From Dyadobacter sp. CY345 (GTDB lineage: Bacteria > Bacteroidota > Bacteroidia > Cytophagales > Spirosomataceae): DNA of 64,000 bases. The stretch spans positions 124,001 through 188,000 of the forward strand of contig NZ_JAKFFS010000004.1 in NCBI RefSeq assembly GCF_021502725.1. Direction: 5' to 3'. Shown here in pieces: positions 17,678 through 26,315 of this stretch. The notes under the pieces were generated by a model, which was not told the origin of the DNA, ran no database searches, and worked only from the letters and a program-made list of their open reading frames with translations. How positions within the stretch are numbered: position 1 is the stretch's first letter; every line of letters starts with the position of its first letter. The position numbers and the translations under genes were made by a program.

Positions 17678-18430
17678 TTGATTTTGGCAAAACGAATTCT
17701 TTTACCGATCCTCGCCCTTTTTAGAACAGGGAGCCCCGAGGATAAGAAATTTAAGGAATCTATTGCGCATGTAATTGGCGACCGCCCTTCAAATCTAGGC
17801 GTTTACCAGTTGGCATTCCGCCATACATCGGCCTCCCGTGAAACAGCTATTAAAGGTTTTCGTGAATCTAACGAAAGACTTGAATATCTGGGTGATGCGG
17901 TGCTGGGAATGGTTGTTGCCGAATTTTTATTTACTAAGTATCCCTACAAAGACGAAGGTTTTTTAACTGAAATCCGCTCGCGGATTGTTAATCGTGAATC
18001 GCTTAATCAAATTTCCCGGAAGCTCGGTTTAGACCGTTTGATCGAATACGATGGAAACCGTCGCGGTATGTCGCCGAGATCTTCCATGTATGGTGATGCG
18101 CTGGAAGCATTTGTAGGAGCAATTTATCTGGATAAAGGATTTCGTTTTACACGGAAATTTATAATCAGTAAGCTACTGACCCATTACGATCTGGACGATA
18201 TCATCCAGAATAATATCAACTTCAAAAGCCTTATCATCGAATGGGCACAACGGGAAGGTAAGGAAATCCGCTTCGAAATTCTTGAAGAAAGAGGAACCCG
18301 CCATCACCGTGAATTTATCTCCCAAATTTTAGTCAACGAGCAGCCGTTTGCAACTGGTAATGGTTTTACTAAAAAGAAAGCGGAACAATCTGCATCGGAA
18401 AGAGCTTGTGAACAGCTTGAATTGAAATAG
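17678..18430 (+). CDS. rnc: Ribonuclease III
   Basis: Double-strand-specific endoribonuclease for rRNA and mRNA processing. The 250-residue product has the signature ERLEYLGDAVLG (67-78), the second acidic site in YGDALEAFVGAIYLDKG, and a C-terminal double-stranded RNA-binding domain (about 180-250, ending in KKKAEQSASERACEQLE). No ATG precedes the conserved region: translation must start at a TTG, at 17678 or 17684. It is the last gene of the acpP-fabF-rnc unit and starts eight bases after fabF. Confidence 0.95.
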   Translation: MILAKRILLPILALFRTGSPEDKKFKESIAHVIGDRPSNLGVYQLAFRHTSASRETAIKGFRESNERLEYLGDAVLGMVVAEFLFTKYPYKDEGFLTEIRSRIVNRESLNQISRKLGLDRLIEYDGNRRGMSPRSSMYGDALEAFVGAIYLDKGFRFTRKFIISKLLTHYDLDDIIQNNINFKSLIIEWAQREGKEIRFEILEERGTRHHREFISQILVNEQPFATGNGFTKKKAEQSASERACEQLELK

Positions 18431-18842
18431 GATCTTCTAGTCGATTTATGAAAAGTAAGTCTCTTCCTTGAATTAATTCACTGATTTGGTTTTGCTTGCG
18501 ATATTTCAGAATCGAAATAACTCTCTACATAATAAATTGCATTGCTACAATTTCAATTGCGTTTATGCAATTGCTGCATCCCGTTTTCATGACCAATACG
18601 AATTCTACCCATCCTGATCTTTCAAATTAATCTTCAATTATTAGGAAAATATTGTCAGAAATTCTGTCTTAAAATAAGAATTTCGGACATTTTGACACTA
18701 TATTTCTGATTTTTTCTAATTTAGTGACATTTTGTCTTGTGTTCTCGTCGTTTTTTCTCATCGGTACAAAAGTTTTAAATTCCTTCACATACCGCAACGG
18801 TACTTAAACTTTAAATCACAAAAAATTAAAACCTATAAAACC
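18431..18842. other. Long intergenic region ahead of hsp20
   Basis: About 410 bases without a gene. A small hairpin, CAATTGC-GTTTAT-GCAATTG, lies at 18554-18573. A regulatory-looking array follows at 18656-18736 (annotated separately). The last 40 bases before ATG 18843 are A-rich, as is usual for Bacteroidota translation starts. I see no terminator directly after rnc and no RNA gene. Confidence 0.4.
18656..18736. promoter_or_regulatory. Putative operator array upstream of the small heat-shock gene
   Basis: The palindrome CAGAAATTCTG is at 18656-18666. The word GACATTTTG occurs at 18686-18694 and again at 18726-18734, 40 bp apart (about four helical turns). TGACACTA (18693-18700) and TAGTGACA (18722-18729) form an imperfect inverted pair around TATATTTC, a one-mismatch -7 box. 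These could be stress-regulator sites; the binding factor is unknown. Confidence 0.35.
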
Positions 18843-19274
18843 ATGAGCACATTAGTAAAAACCCACTTCGCTAATCCTAAATTGTACAACGGATTTTTTG
18901 GTAAAGAAGCTTTAAATGAATTTTTCGCACCAGCTTATGCAGGTAGCGTTCCGGCAGTTAATGTCGTTGAAAACAAAGAAGGTTTCAGAATTGAAGTTGC
19001 AGCGCCAGGCCTTCAGAAATCTGATTTCAAATTGAACTTGGAAAAAAATCAGTTGACAATTTCAGCTCAAAAAGAACAAACTGAGCAAGAAGCAAATGAA
19101 ACATATTCTCGCAGAGAATTTAAATATAGTTCTTTCCAAAGGACGTTCACCTTACCAAATTCGGTAGACGGTGAAAAAATTGCTGCAACCTACGCGGATG
19201 GTATCTTAAAAGTGGAACTACCAAAACGTGAAGAAGCAATTGAAAAACCATTGCGTGAAATTGAAATTGCTTAA
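18843..19274 (+). CDS. Small heat-shock protein, Hsp20/alpha-crystallin family
   Basis: ATP-independent holdase chaperone. The 143-residue product has an alpha-crystallin domain (about 35-130) with VNVVENKEGFRIEVAAPGL, DFKLNLEKNQLTISAQKE and the closing GILKVELPKREE (A/G-x-L element). The open frame extends to 18732, but ATG 18843 matches the usual short N-terminus of Bacteroidota Hsp20 and follows an A-rich leader. It is monocistronic, with a strong terminator 13 bases downstream. A possible regulatory array lies at 18656-18736. Confidence 0.92.
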   Translation: MSTLVKTHFANPKLYNGFFGKEALNEFFAPAYAGSVPAVNVVENKEGFRIEVAAPGLQKSDFKLNLEKNQLTISAQKEQTEQEANETYSRREFKYSSFQRTFTLPNSVDGEKIAATYADGILKVELPKREEAIEKPLREIEIA

Positions 19275-19287
19275 AATTTAATTTCGG

Positions 19288-19322
19288 AAAAGGCGTTATT
19301 TGTCACGAATAACGCCTTTTTT
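19288..19322 (+). terminator. Intrinsic terminator of hsp20
   Basis: Perfect 13-bp stem AAAAGGCGTTATT (19288-19300) and its complement (19308-19320), loop TGTCACG, followed by further T. Confidence 0.9.
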
Positions 19323-19472
19323 GCTGTATAAATAATTAAATATTGGCGGTGAATATATTACAGTGAATTTTCAGATTCATACCTTTGTTAAAATATGTTA
19401 AAAGGCTTAGGAAAGGGAATAGTTTGCAGGTTCGTTTACGTTATTTGTTCAATATAGTTATAACCCCAACAT

Positions 19473-21017
19473 ATGGAAATGAAAACAAACTGGAAAGCTT
19501 TGGTATTGGTTGGGCTGCTTTCGAGCGCATCAACTCTTGCAGGCTTTAAACTTTTAAATTCAGATAGTGATAAGGATGTTATTTTTAAAGAATCTCCTTC
19601 CGAATCACTGGCACGTTTCACCTCGACCGGCGCACCTGCTGGTGCTCCGGGTGATTTTGTATACGCAGCAGAAGCAACTACGCCAACAGTAGTGCATATT
19701 AAATCTACGATGACAAGATCATCACGCGGCAGCCAGGGTGACATTCCTGATATTTTCCGTGATTTCTTTGGGGATGATTTTGGTGGCGGCGGTTCTCGTG
19801 GGCCACAATCATCAGAGGCTTCGGGATCAGGTGTTGTGATTTCTGCGGACGGATATATTGTTACCAATAACCACGTTGTGGAAGGTGCTCAGGAACTGGA
19901 AGTTACTTTGTCAAATAAAAGTAAATTCCGTGCGAAAGTTGTAGGAGCTGACCCATCAACAGATATTGCAGTAATTAAGATTGAAGGAAAAAATCTTCCT
20001 GCTATCACTTTTGGAAGCTCTGATGCAGTAAAAGTAGGAGAGTGGGTTGTAGCAGTTGGTAACCCCTTTAATCTGGAATCAACAGTTACTGCCGGAATTA
20101 TCAGTGCAAAAGGACGTGGATTGGGAATAATTGGACAATCTCAGAATCGTCGCGGTAATGCAATGCCTACTTCGGCAACAACCGGAGATGTTCCTTTGGA
20201 ATCATTTATTCAAACGGATGCGGTTGTTAACCCAGGAAATAGTGGTGGTGCATTGGTAAATTTGAAAGGTGAATTGATTGGTATCAATACAGCCATTGCG
20301 AGTCCGACGGGAAGTTTTGCAGGATATGCTTTCGCAGTTCCTTCAAGTATTGTGAAAAAAGTTTCTGGTGACCTTATCAAGTTTGGTAATGTTCAGCGCG
20401 GATATCTAGGGATATCCCTTGACGAACTCGACAGCCGTAAAGCTGAAGAATATGGTGTGAAAGTGAACGACGGTGTATATGTTCGTGATTTCACAGAAAA
20501 TAGTGCAGCCAAAGCCGGTGGCGTTACGAAAGGTGACGTAATTGTGAAAGTGGATGGAATGAATACACATTCAATTCCTGAATTGCAGCAGTCAATTGGT
20601 TTACACAAACCTGGTGATAAAGTTACTGTGACCGTAAACCGTAATGGTACTGAAAAAGATTTGAGTGTTACATTACGTAACCGCACAGGTGGTGCCGAAG
20701 CTTTAAAACGTGATGAATCTGCGGTGGTAATGAGCGTTTTAGGAGCTCAGTTTGGTAATATCAGCGATCAGGAAAAACAACGTCTTACACGTTATAAAGT
20801 GGAAGGCGGGGTAAAAGTTCTTTCGATCGATGGTGGAAAACTGGCCAGAACAGGAGTTGAAGAAGGTTTTATCATTACAAAAGTAAATGGCAAACCGGTA
20901 AAATCTGTAAAAGAACTGGAAGCGTCACTTGCCGGTAAATCTGATTCTATGGTTCAGTTTGAAGGTTTGTATATCGATGCTCCTTATGATGTTTATTCAT
21001 TCGGGTTTAGATTTTAA
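19473..21017 (+). CDS. Periplasmic serine protease, Deg/HtrA family
   Basis: Envelope quality-control protease and chaperone of the S1C family. The 514-residue product has an N-terminal membrane anchor or signal (about 8-27), a trypsin-like domain with His134 (TNNHVVEG), Asp164 (PSTDIAVIKI) and Ser257 (NPGNSGGALVN), and two PDZ domains (about 305-395 and 415-505; the first starts near RGYLGISLDE, the second carries a GFIITKVNGKPV core). A disordered glycine-rich loop (about 83-118) takes the place of the LA loop. ATG 19473 is used; 19479 is also possible. It is transcribed alone and ends at a 50-bp palindromic terminator shared with the convergent pseudouridine-synthase gene. Confidence 0.93.
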   Translation: MEMKTNWKALVLVGLLSSASTLAGFKLLNSDSDKDVIFKESPSESLARFTSTGAPAGAPGDFVYAAEATTPTVVHIKSTMTRSSRGSQGDIPDIFRDFFGDDFGGGGSRGPQSSEASGSGVVISADGYIVTNNHVVEGAQELEVTLSNKSKFRAKVVGADPSTDIAVIKIEGKNLPAITFGSSDAVKVGEWVVAVGNPFNLESTVTAGIISAKGRGLGIIGQSQNRRGNAMPTSATTGDVPLESFIQTDAVVNPGNSGGALVNLKGELIGINTAIASPTGSFAGYAFAVPSSIVKKVSGDLIKFGNVQRGYLGISLDELDSRKAEEYGVKVNDGVYVRDFTENSAAKAGGVTKGDVIVKVDGMNTHSIPELQQSIGLHKPGDKVTVTVNRNGTEKDLSVTLRNRTGGAEALKRDESAVVMSVLGAQFGNISDQEKQRLTRYKVEGGVKVLSIDGGKLARTGVEEGFIITKVNGKPVKSVKELEASLAGKSDSMVQFEGLYIDAPYDVYSFGFRF

Positions 21018-21021
21018 AATA

Positions 21022-21057
21022 GCTTTTGGCGGTTAGGTGTTGGCTTTTAGCTGTTAG
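21022..21057. repeat. Degenerate TTGGC/TTAGCTGTTAG word repeat
   Basis: Just after the protease gene the sequence repeats degenerate 7-8-mers (TTGGCGGTTAGG, TGTTGGCTTTTAGC, TGTTAG). A similar wording, TTTTAGGTTAGCCGTTCGTTGTAGGTTA, occurs near 29223-29250. These look like members of a short intergenic repeat class, with no coding role seen. Confidence 0.35.
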
Positions 21058-21073
21058 AAATCGCTGAGGTTGT

Positions 21074-21123
21074 ATATAAAAAATGGTCCCGGAAAATTAA
21101 TTTTCCGGGACCATTTTTTATAT
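21074..21123. terminator. Perfect 50-bp palindrome, bidirectional terminator
   Basis: Two exact 25-base arms, 21074-21098 and 21099-21123, with no spacer, carry the core GGTCCCGG and flanking A and T tracts on both sides. It sits between the convergent protease and pseudouridine-synthase genes and can terminate in both directions. Confidence 0.92.
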
Positions 21124-21148
21124 TTTATGTTGAAGATTGCTTGAATTA

Positions 21149-23041
21149 TTAAAGCATAAACTTCAATCTAACTACTTCTTTTTCACTTAGGAAACGCCAT
21201 TTTCCGCGAGGTAAATCTTTCTTATCTAATCCGGCAAAAACGGTACGATCCAGTTTTTGTACTTCATAACCAAGGTGTTCGAACATACGACGCACGATGC
21301 GGTTTTTTCCGCTGTGAATTTCCAGTCCGACAACCATAGCATCCGCAGTAACGATTCCCAATTCATCAGGTTTCACAAAACCATCTTCCAGTTCTAATCC
21401 TGCCTGAAGTTGTTCGAAATCCTCTGTTGTGATTGGTTTGTCAAGTTCAGCCTGATAAATTTTCTTGATTCCGTTTGAAGGGTGCGTCAGCTTTTCAGCC
21501 AGTTCGCCATCATTTGTCATCAAAAGTAATCCTGTTGTATTTCTATCCAAACGACCTACCGGATAAATACGCTCAAAACAAGCTCCTTTGATTAAATCCA
21601 AAACTGTTTTACGTTCCTCCGGATCGTCAGTTGTGGTGATGTAATCTTTTGGTTTGTTAATAAGCACATAAACAAGTTTTTCACGGCTTAATGCTTTCTT
21701 ACCCAACTTGACTATGTCAGATGGTTCAACTTTGTGACCCATTTCCGTAACAACTTTTCCATTTACAGAAATTTGTCCGGATGCGATCAAGTCATCTGCT
21801 TCGCGACGGGAACAAATACCCGCGTTGGCAATATATCGGTTCAAACGCATTTCAGAACTTTCCTGCTTTCTTTTTGCGCCTGGTTTTTTATCGTAACCAC
21901 TTAAATTATAACGTGGTGCAGTTTCAAATCTACCAACACGGCGGTTGGCTGCTTCTTCAATTGCACGCTGCTCTGTTGAAGGATCGGCATTAACTACCTC
22001 TTCGAAATCACTTTTTTTTTTAAAAGCCGGTTTTTCGTGTCTTCCGTTTGAAGGAGTAGGTTTGAAAGAACGTGGCGCATCGCTGCTTCTTTCTGAACGA
22101 GGTTTGTCGAAGCTTCTTCCTTCTCCTCTTGGAGCAAATTCACCTCTTGGCTTAAAGCCACGGGAATCTCCGTCACGGTCAGAAGTACGTGGTTTATCAA
22201 AAGAAGGTCTGTCCTGACCTGATCTTTCTGATCTCTCAAAACGTGGTTTATCAAAACCAGGCTTATCAAAACTTCTTCCTTCTGATCTTTCTCTTGGTGC
22301 AAATTCACCTCTTGATCTATCCTGACCGGGTCTAAATTCACGGGAATCTCCGTCACGGTCCGAAGAACGTGGTTTGTCGAAAGAAGCTCTTTCAGGTCTT
22401 TCTGATCTCTCAAAACGAGGCTTATCAAATCCTGGCTTATCAAAACTTCTGCCTTCTGATCTTTCTCTTGGTCTGTCCTGACCGGGAGCAAACTCACCTC
22501 TTGGCTTAAAGCCGCGGGAATCACCATCACGGTCTGACGAACGTGGTTTATCAAAAGATGGTCTTTCAGGTCTGTCTGATCTTTCAAAACGCGGCTTATC
22601 AAAACTTCTACCTTCTGATCTTTCTCTTGGTCTGTCCTGACCGGGAGCAAATTCACCTCTTGGCTTGAAACCGCGGGAATCGCCATCACGATCTGACGAA
22701 CGTGGTTTGTCATATGCAGGTCTGTCCTGACCGCCTCTGTCAAAACGTGGCTTATCGAAGCCCGGTTTAGAAAAACCCGGTTTGCCAAAATTTGGTTTGT
22801 CGTAACGTGGACGTTCTGAGTCGAAGCGAGGTTTGTCGCCGCTTGGTCTGTCGCTATAAGATCTTGATGATTCAGCACTTGGGCTGGCTACTCTAAGACT
22901 GGATTTTTTAATACTTGGCTTGCTGAAGCGGCTTTCTGCTTCCGGGCGTTTTTTACCAAATGGGCGGCCTGAGGCATCACCACTTCTTCCTGGAGCGCGC
23001 GAAGAGATCGCATCACTCGATTTTGTTATTCTTTTTCTCAT
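21149..23041 (-). CDS. Pseudouridine synthase (RluB/RsuA type) with long repetitive N-terminal tail
   Basis: The C-terminal 235 residues are a typical RsuA/RluB-family rRNA pseudouridine synthase: S4 RNA-binding domain (about 397-446, MRLNRYIANAGICSRREADD) and catalytic domain with Asp499 in GRLDRNTTGLLL. Ahead lies a disordered, basic tail of about 390 residues rich in Arg, Asp, Ser, Gly, Phe, Pro and Lys. Residues 111-315 are four tandem units of 53 to 60 residues (the last shortened), each opening DKPR(S/T)SDRDGDSR and carrying GEFAP and RSFDKP elements. Charged RG/DR-rich tails occur on RNA-binding proteins of Bacteroidota, and this may hold RNA or promote condensates (inference). ATG 23041 is the first good start; the gene is divergent from acetoacetyl-CoA synthetase. 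Confidence 0.88.
   Translation of the reverse strand: MRKRITKSSDAISSRAPGRSGDASGRPFGKKRPEAESRFSKPSIKKSSLRVASPSAESSRSYSDRPSGDKPRFDSERPRYDKPNFGKPGFSKPGFDKPRFDRGGQDRPAYDKPRSSDRDGDSRGFKPRGEFAPGQDRPRERSEGRSFDKPRFERSDRPERPSFDKPRSSDRDGDSRGFKPRGEFAPGQDRPRERSEGRSFDKPGFDKPRFERSERPERASFDKPRSSDRDGDSREFRPGQDRSRGEFAPRERSEGRSFDKPGFDKPRFERSERSGQDRPSFDKPRTSDRDGDSRGFKPRGEFAPRGEGRSFDKPRSERSSDAPRSFKPTPSNGRHEKPAFKKKSDFEEVVNADPSTEQRAIEEAANRRVGRFETAPRYNLSGYDKKPGAKRKQESSEMRLNRYIANAGICSRREADDLIASGQISVNGKVVTEMGHKVEPSDIVKLGKKALSREKLVYVLINKPKDYITTTDDPEERKTVLDLIKGACFERIYPVGRLDRNTTGLLLMTNDGELAEKLTHPSNGIKKIYQAELDKPITTEDFEQLQAGLELEDGFVKPDELGIVTADAMVVGLEIHSGKNRIVRRMFEHLGYEVQKLDRTVFAGLDKKDLPRGKWRFLSEKEVVRLKFML
22095..22711 (-). 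repeat. Coding tandem repeat, about 160-180 bp units
   Basis: Four imperfect in-frame copies in the pseudouridine-synthase gene start at about 22711, 22552, 22378 and 22198 and correspond to 53-, 58-, 60-residue and one truncated unit. Unit length differences are multiples of three, so the copies can expand or contract without breaking the frame. Confidence 0.8.
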
Positions 23042-23313
23042 TAGGAATGCAGTATCACTACTGGATTTTTTTTCCTCTCTACAAACTTGTCGTTACTTCG
23101 GTTAGTGTGCTGATGACCGTTGTCATAACAGAATCCACTAAAACGCATTTACAAACGTATCTGATGTTCAGAGTACTATGTGTTATATATGTTTTGAATT
23201 GCAAAGATACACAAATTTTTATAAGTAAATATTTTCGTTTCTTTTATCCGAAAAGTGTCATTACGACGTTACTAATGATCGTTACCCGATATTCATTAAA
23301 TTTTGCATGTCCT

Positions 23314-25263
23314 ATGCCAACGAATACTCAGTTACAACCACTTTGGAAACCAGGCAAAAAATTAACGGAACAGTCCAATCTCAAGAAATACATGGATTGG
23401 CTTTTCGTAAAAAAAGGACTTTATTTTCGTGGATATCATGATTTATGGGAATGGTCGGTGACAGATCTGGAAGATTTCTGGGAAAGTCTCTGGCAATATT
23501 TTCATATCAAATCGCACGACATTTATCTGGAAGTTTTGCGCAGGCCAAAAAAGGGAATGATTGGTACACAATGGTTTAGAAGATCAAGTCTTAATTATGC
23601 CGAACACATTTTCAGAAATAAAACAAAGGATCATCCCGCCATACTTTTTCAATCTGAAACACAAGGATTAACAAAAATTTCCTGGGAAGAGCTTGAATTG
23701 CAGGTGGCAGCTGTTTCAACATGGCTCCGTCAGCGGGGCGTTCGGCCGGGAGACAGGGTAGCGGCAGTTTTGCCTAATATACCTCAGGCGGTTACAGCAT
23801 TTTTGGCTGTTAATGCAATCGGCGCGGTCTGGTCCAGCTGCTCACCAGATTTTGGCAAAGCAGGCATTGTAGAACGGCTCTCCCAAATTGAACCCAAAGT
23901 ATTATTTGTTACCGACGGATATCATTACAACGGAAAAACCTTCGACACTACGGCGACAACCATGGAGCTTGGATCTTCTTTGCCGTCCGTAAAAGATATT
24001 GTCATGATTTCCAACATTGATTCCGGGTCAAAACCAGAAGGGGTCAGATCCTGGGAAGATATTTTGCACTTACCCAATTTTGGAATTGATTTTGAAGCCG
24101 TTCCCTTTGAGCATCCGATCTGGGTTTTATATTCTTCCGGAACTACGGGGAAACCGAAAGCGATCACGCATAGTGTTGGTGGCTGTTTACTGGAACATTT
24201 GAAGGTATTAGCAATTCACCAAAACGTAAAACCCGGCGACCGCTATTTCTGGTATTCAACTACCGGCTGGATGATGTGGAACTTCGCTTTGGGCTCCATG
24301 TTGTGCGGAGCAACGCTGGTGCTGTATGATGGTTCCCCCGCATTTCCAGGTACCCAGGTATTATGGACATTAGCAGAACGTGCGAAAATCACACATTTTG
24401 GAAGCGGTGCAGCTTATTTTATCAATTGTATGAAAAGCGGCACGACTGTTCCTGTTGAGAAACTTTCTTATCTGGAAACCATCGGGTCAACAGGCTCTCC
24501 GCTTCCGTCAGATGTTTATGAATGGATTTATCAGCATGTGAAAAAAGAAGTATGGCTAATTTCGTTAAGCGGCGGAACGGATATTTGCAGTGCTTTTGTC
24601 GGTGGAAATCCGATGGAACCCGTTTATCGGGGAGAAATTCAGAGCCGTGCTTTGGGTGCCAAAGTTGAAGCTTTTGATGAAAACGGGAATTCCGTTATTG
24701 AAGAACTGGGAGAAATGGTGATAACCCAACCGATGCCTTCCATGCCGATTTATTTTTGGAATGATGAAGATAATGAGCGTTATGAAAGCAGCTATTTTGA
24801 AACCTATCCAAACGTCTGGCGTCACGGCGACTGGATCAAAATTACTTCCAGAGGTTCTGTAATTATTTACGGAAGATCAGACGCAACCTTAAACCGTGAC
24901 GGAATCCGGATCGGAACTTCGGAAGTTTACAGTGCGGTTGAAAGTCTCCCCGAAATTAAGGATAGTCTGGTTGTTTATCTGGAAAAGGAAGATGGAGGCG
25001 GATTTATGCCTTTGTTTGTTGTTTTGGAAGAAAATAAAAAATTAACCGAAACATTAAAAGAGGAAATCAAGCATGCATTAAGAACGCAATACAGTCCGCG
25101 CCATGTACCAGATACCATCGAAGCGGTTGCCGCCATTCCCTATACGATCAATGGAAAAAAGATGGAAGCACCGGTTAAGAAAATACTGATGGGAATGGAT
25201 CCCGCAAAAGCGGTCAGTAGGGACACGATGCGGAATCCGGAGGCTTTGGATGGCTTTGTTTGA
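23314..25263 (+). CDS. Acetoacetyl-CoA synthetase
   Basis: Acyl-activating enzyme of the ANL superfamily: acetoacetate, ATP and CoA give acetoacetyl-CoA, feeding ketone bodies or PHB-derived acetoacetate into metabolism. ATG 23314 gives 649 residues, the family's usual length, although the frame stays open to 22960. The N-terminal LWKPGKKLTEQSNLKKYMDWL region, the AMP-binding P-loop YSSGTTGKPKAI (about 271-282), the SGGTDICSAF adenine motif and the C-terminal INGKKMEAPVKK, with the catalytic Lys, identify it as acetoacetyl- rather than acetyl-CoA synthetase. No 3-hydroxybutyrate gene is nearby. Its stop lies 20 bases from the stop of the convergent barrel gene, with no visible terminator between. 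Confidence 0.9.
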   Translation: MPTNTQLQPLWKPGKKLTEQSNLKKYMDWLFVKKGLYFRGYHDLWEWSVTDLEDFWESLWQYFHIKSHDIYLEVLRRPKKGMIGTQWFRRSSLNYAEHIFRNKTKDHPAILFQSETQGLTKISWEELELQVAAVSTWLRQRGVRPGDRVAAVLPNIPQAVTAFLAVNAIGAVWSSCSPDFGKAGIVERLSQIEPKVLFVTDGYHYNGKTFDTTATTMELGSSLPSVKDIVMISNIDSGSKPEGVRSWEDILHLPNFGIDFEAVPFEHPIWVLYSSGTTGKPKAITHSVGGCLLEHLKVLAIHQNVKPGDRYFWYSTTGWMMWNFALGSMLCGATLVLYDGSPAFPGTQVLWTLAERAKITHFGSGAAYFINCMKSGTTVPVEKLSYLETIGSTGSPLPSDVYEWIYQHVKKEVWLISLSGGTDICSAFVGGNPMEPVYRGEIQSRALGAKVEAFDENGNSVIEELGEMVITQPMPSMPIYFWNDEDNERYESSYFETYPNVWRHGDWIKITSRGSVIIYGRSDATLNRDGIRIGTSEVYSAVESLPEIKDSLVVYLEKEDGGGFMPLFVVLEENKKLTETLKEEIKHALRTQYSPRHVPDTIEAVAAIPYTINGKKMEAPVKKILMGMDPAKAVSRDTMRNPEALDGFV

Positions 25264-25283
25264 AAGTTTATTTTCCAAATGTG

Positions 25284-25913
25284 TTAATTAAATCGTTTCC
25301 CAACCGATAAAGACAAGTTCGTTAATACATCACCATTCGTATCAGCCTGGAAATTTGCAGTAGCACCCAGGAATAAAGATTTTCCAATGGAATAGTTATA
25401 AAATAATTCTGGGGATACTCCAACTGCGTAAGTCTTTTGTGGCGAGGTGTTTATAATATATGTTGCCGGATAAGGAATACCAGTTGTTTGTGGATCAAAA
25501 ACAATAAATAATTGGTCAAAATAAGATGAAGATTGATAACGCAAAATACCATCAATTTTCAAACCTAACTCGTTTCTTTTTGTCTTTATAAAACTATATC
25601 CAAGGCCAACAGAAGTCTGAATTCCCCCGGCAGTATATCGAAAAGAATGATCCAGAACCGTACCATCGGATTGTGTAGTGCTATTACGAAATGAACCATC
25701 ATGAATAGATGCTCCAACCGAAATAGACCAGACTAGTTTTTTTCTAAAATATTTACCGTAGGTAATTTTCTGCGAAATTCCTTTCATATCTCCTGTTCCA
25801 TGTGTGCTGCGTCCTGCGGTTAGACTTGCGTATTTAGTAAACTGATTTTGGTTGGTTTGTGCATGTGATGTGTGAGACAGACAGAGGATAATTATCAAGT
25901 ATAATATTTTCAT
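25284..25913 (-). CDS. Outer-membrane beta-barrel protein, unknown family
   Basis: The product has a signal peptide (MKILYLIIILCLSHTSHAQ) followed by about 190 residues of amphipathic strands ending in SLSVGKRFN, a short C-terminal aromatic strand as in outer-membrane barrels. The frame extends upstream to 25979, but those codons overlap the remains of a broken paralogue and do not look like protein; I start at ATG 25913 (209 residues). Size suggests a small eight- to ten-strand barrel. Function unknown. It is AT-rich compared with the surrounding housekeeping genes and may belong to the same accessory block as the lipoproteins upstream. Confidence 0.7.
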   Translation of the reverse strand: MKILYLIIILCLSHTSHAQTNQNQFTKYASLTAGRSTHGTGDMKGISQKITYGKYFRKKLVWSISVGASIHDGSFRNSTTQSDGTVLDHSFRYTAGGIQTSVGLGYSFIKTKRNELGLKIDGILRYQSSSYFDQLFIVFDPQTTGIPYPATYIINTSPQKTYAVGVSPELFYNYSIGKSLFLGATANFQADTNGDVLTNLSLSVGKRFN

Positions 25914-25926
25914 AAAATAATGTGTG

Positions 25927-26165
25927 TTAAAATCGTCTTCCAATCGTAAATGACAATTGAGGAAAAATAGTATCTCCATTCATATCCAGCTGTAAACCAG
26001 TTACTAATCCAACAATTATTTTTTGCTTAATGGTGTAACTTACATCCCAAGTTTTCCTCTTCCGATGTTGATTTTTAACGGTCTGGATGGCAATTTTAAC
26101 CCGTATTGAGCCAGTGACTCTTTGAAAGAAAGCAACAGAATCAGTAGTAATAGTTTTTTAAACAT
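25927..26165 (-). pseudogene. Decayed paralogue of the adjacent barrel protein
   Basis: Starting at ATG 26165 the minus strand encodes a signal peptide (MFKKLLLLILLLSFKESLAQ) and about 20 more residues before a stop. In another frame the sequence continues with a segment ending LQLDMNGDTIFPQLSFTIGRRF and a stop at 25927. That end matches FQADTNGDVLTNLSLSVGKRFN of the neighbour almost position by position. So this is a relative that kept its first and last parts, lost most of the middle and gained a frameshift: 239 bases remain, against 630 in the intact gene. It lies 13 bases upstream of the intact copy, a decayed tandem duplication. Confidence 0.7.
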
Positions 26166-26315
26166 TGTGATAAGTTTGTTAAGTAATGAAATTCAATATC
26201 TGTCTTCAACTGATATTGCGACTGGCAGTTGAGGTGAATTATATATTGATCTCAATTAAACATTAGATCAAGAATTATAATATGAGCTGATTCCTGATCT
26301 AATGTTTACATAATA

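Noticed and set aside
18431..18842. sigma-54 promoter before hsp20
   Set aside because: No TGGCAC-N5-TTGC pair could be found; the closest wording, TTGACAC, lacks the -12 element.
21994..22878. A 294-codon open frame overlapping the pseudouridine-synthase gene on the minus strand in another frame
   Set aside because: It exists only because the repeats lack stop codons in that frame; the composition is low-complexity, and the synthase frame explains the conserved C-terminal domain.
22960..23313. Upstream extension of the acetoacetyl-CoA synthetase reading frame
   Set aside because: It would add 118 residues with no family match and overlap the divergent synthase gene; ATG 23314 gives the normal length.
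25914..25979. N-terminal extension of the small barrel protein
   Set aside because: Those codons lie on the remains of the broken paralogue, and the signal peptide begins at ATG 25913.
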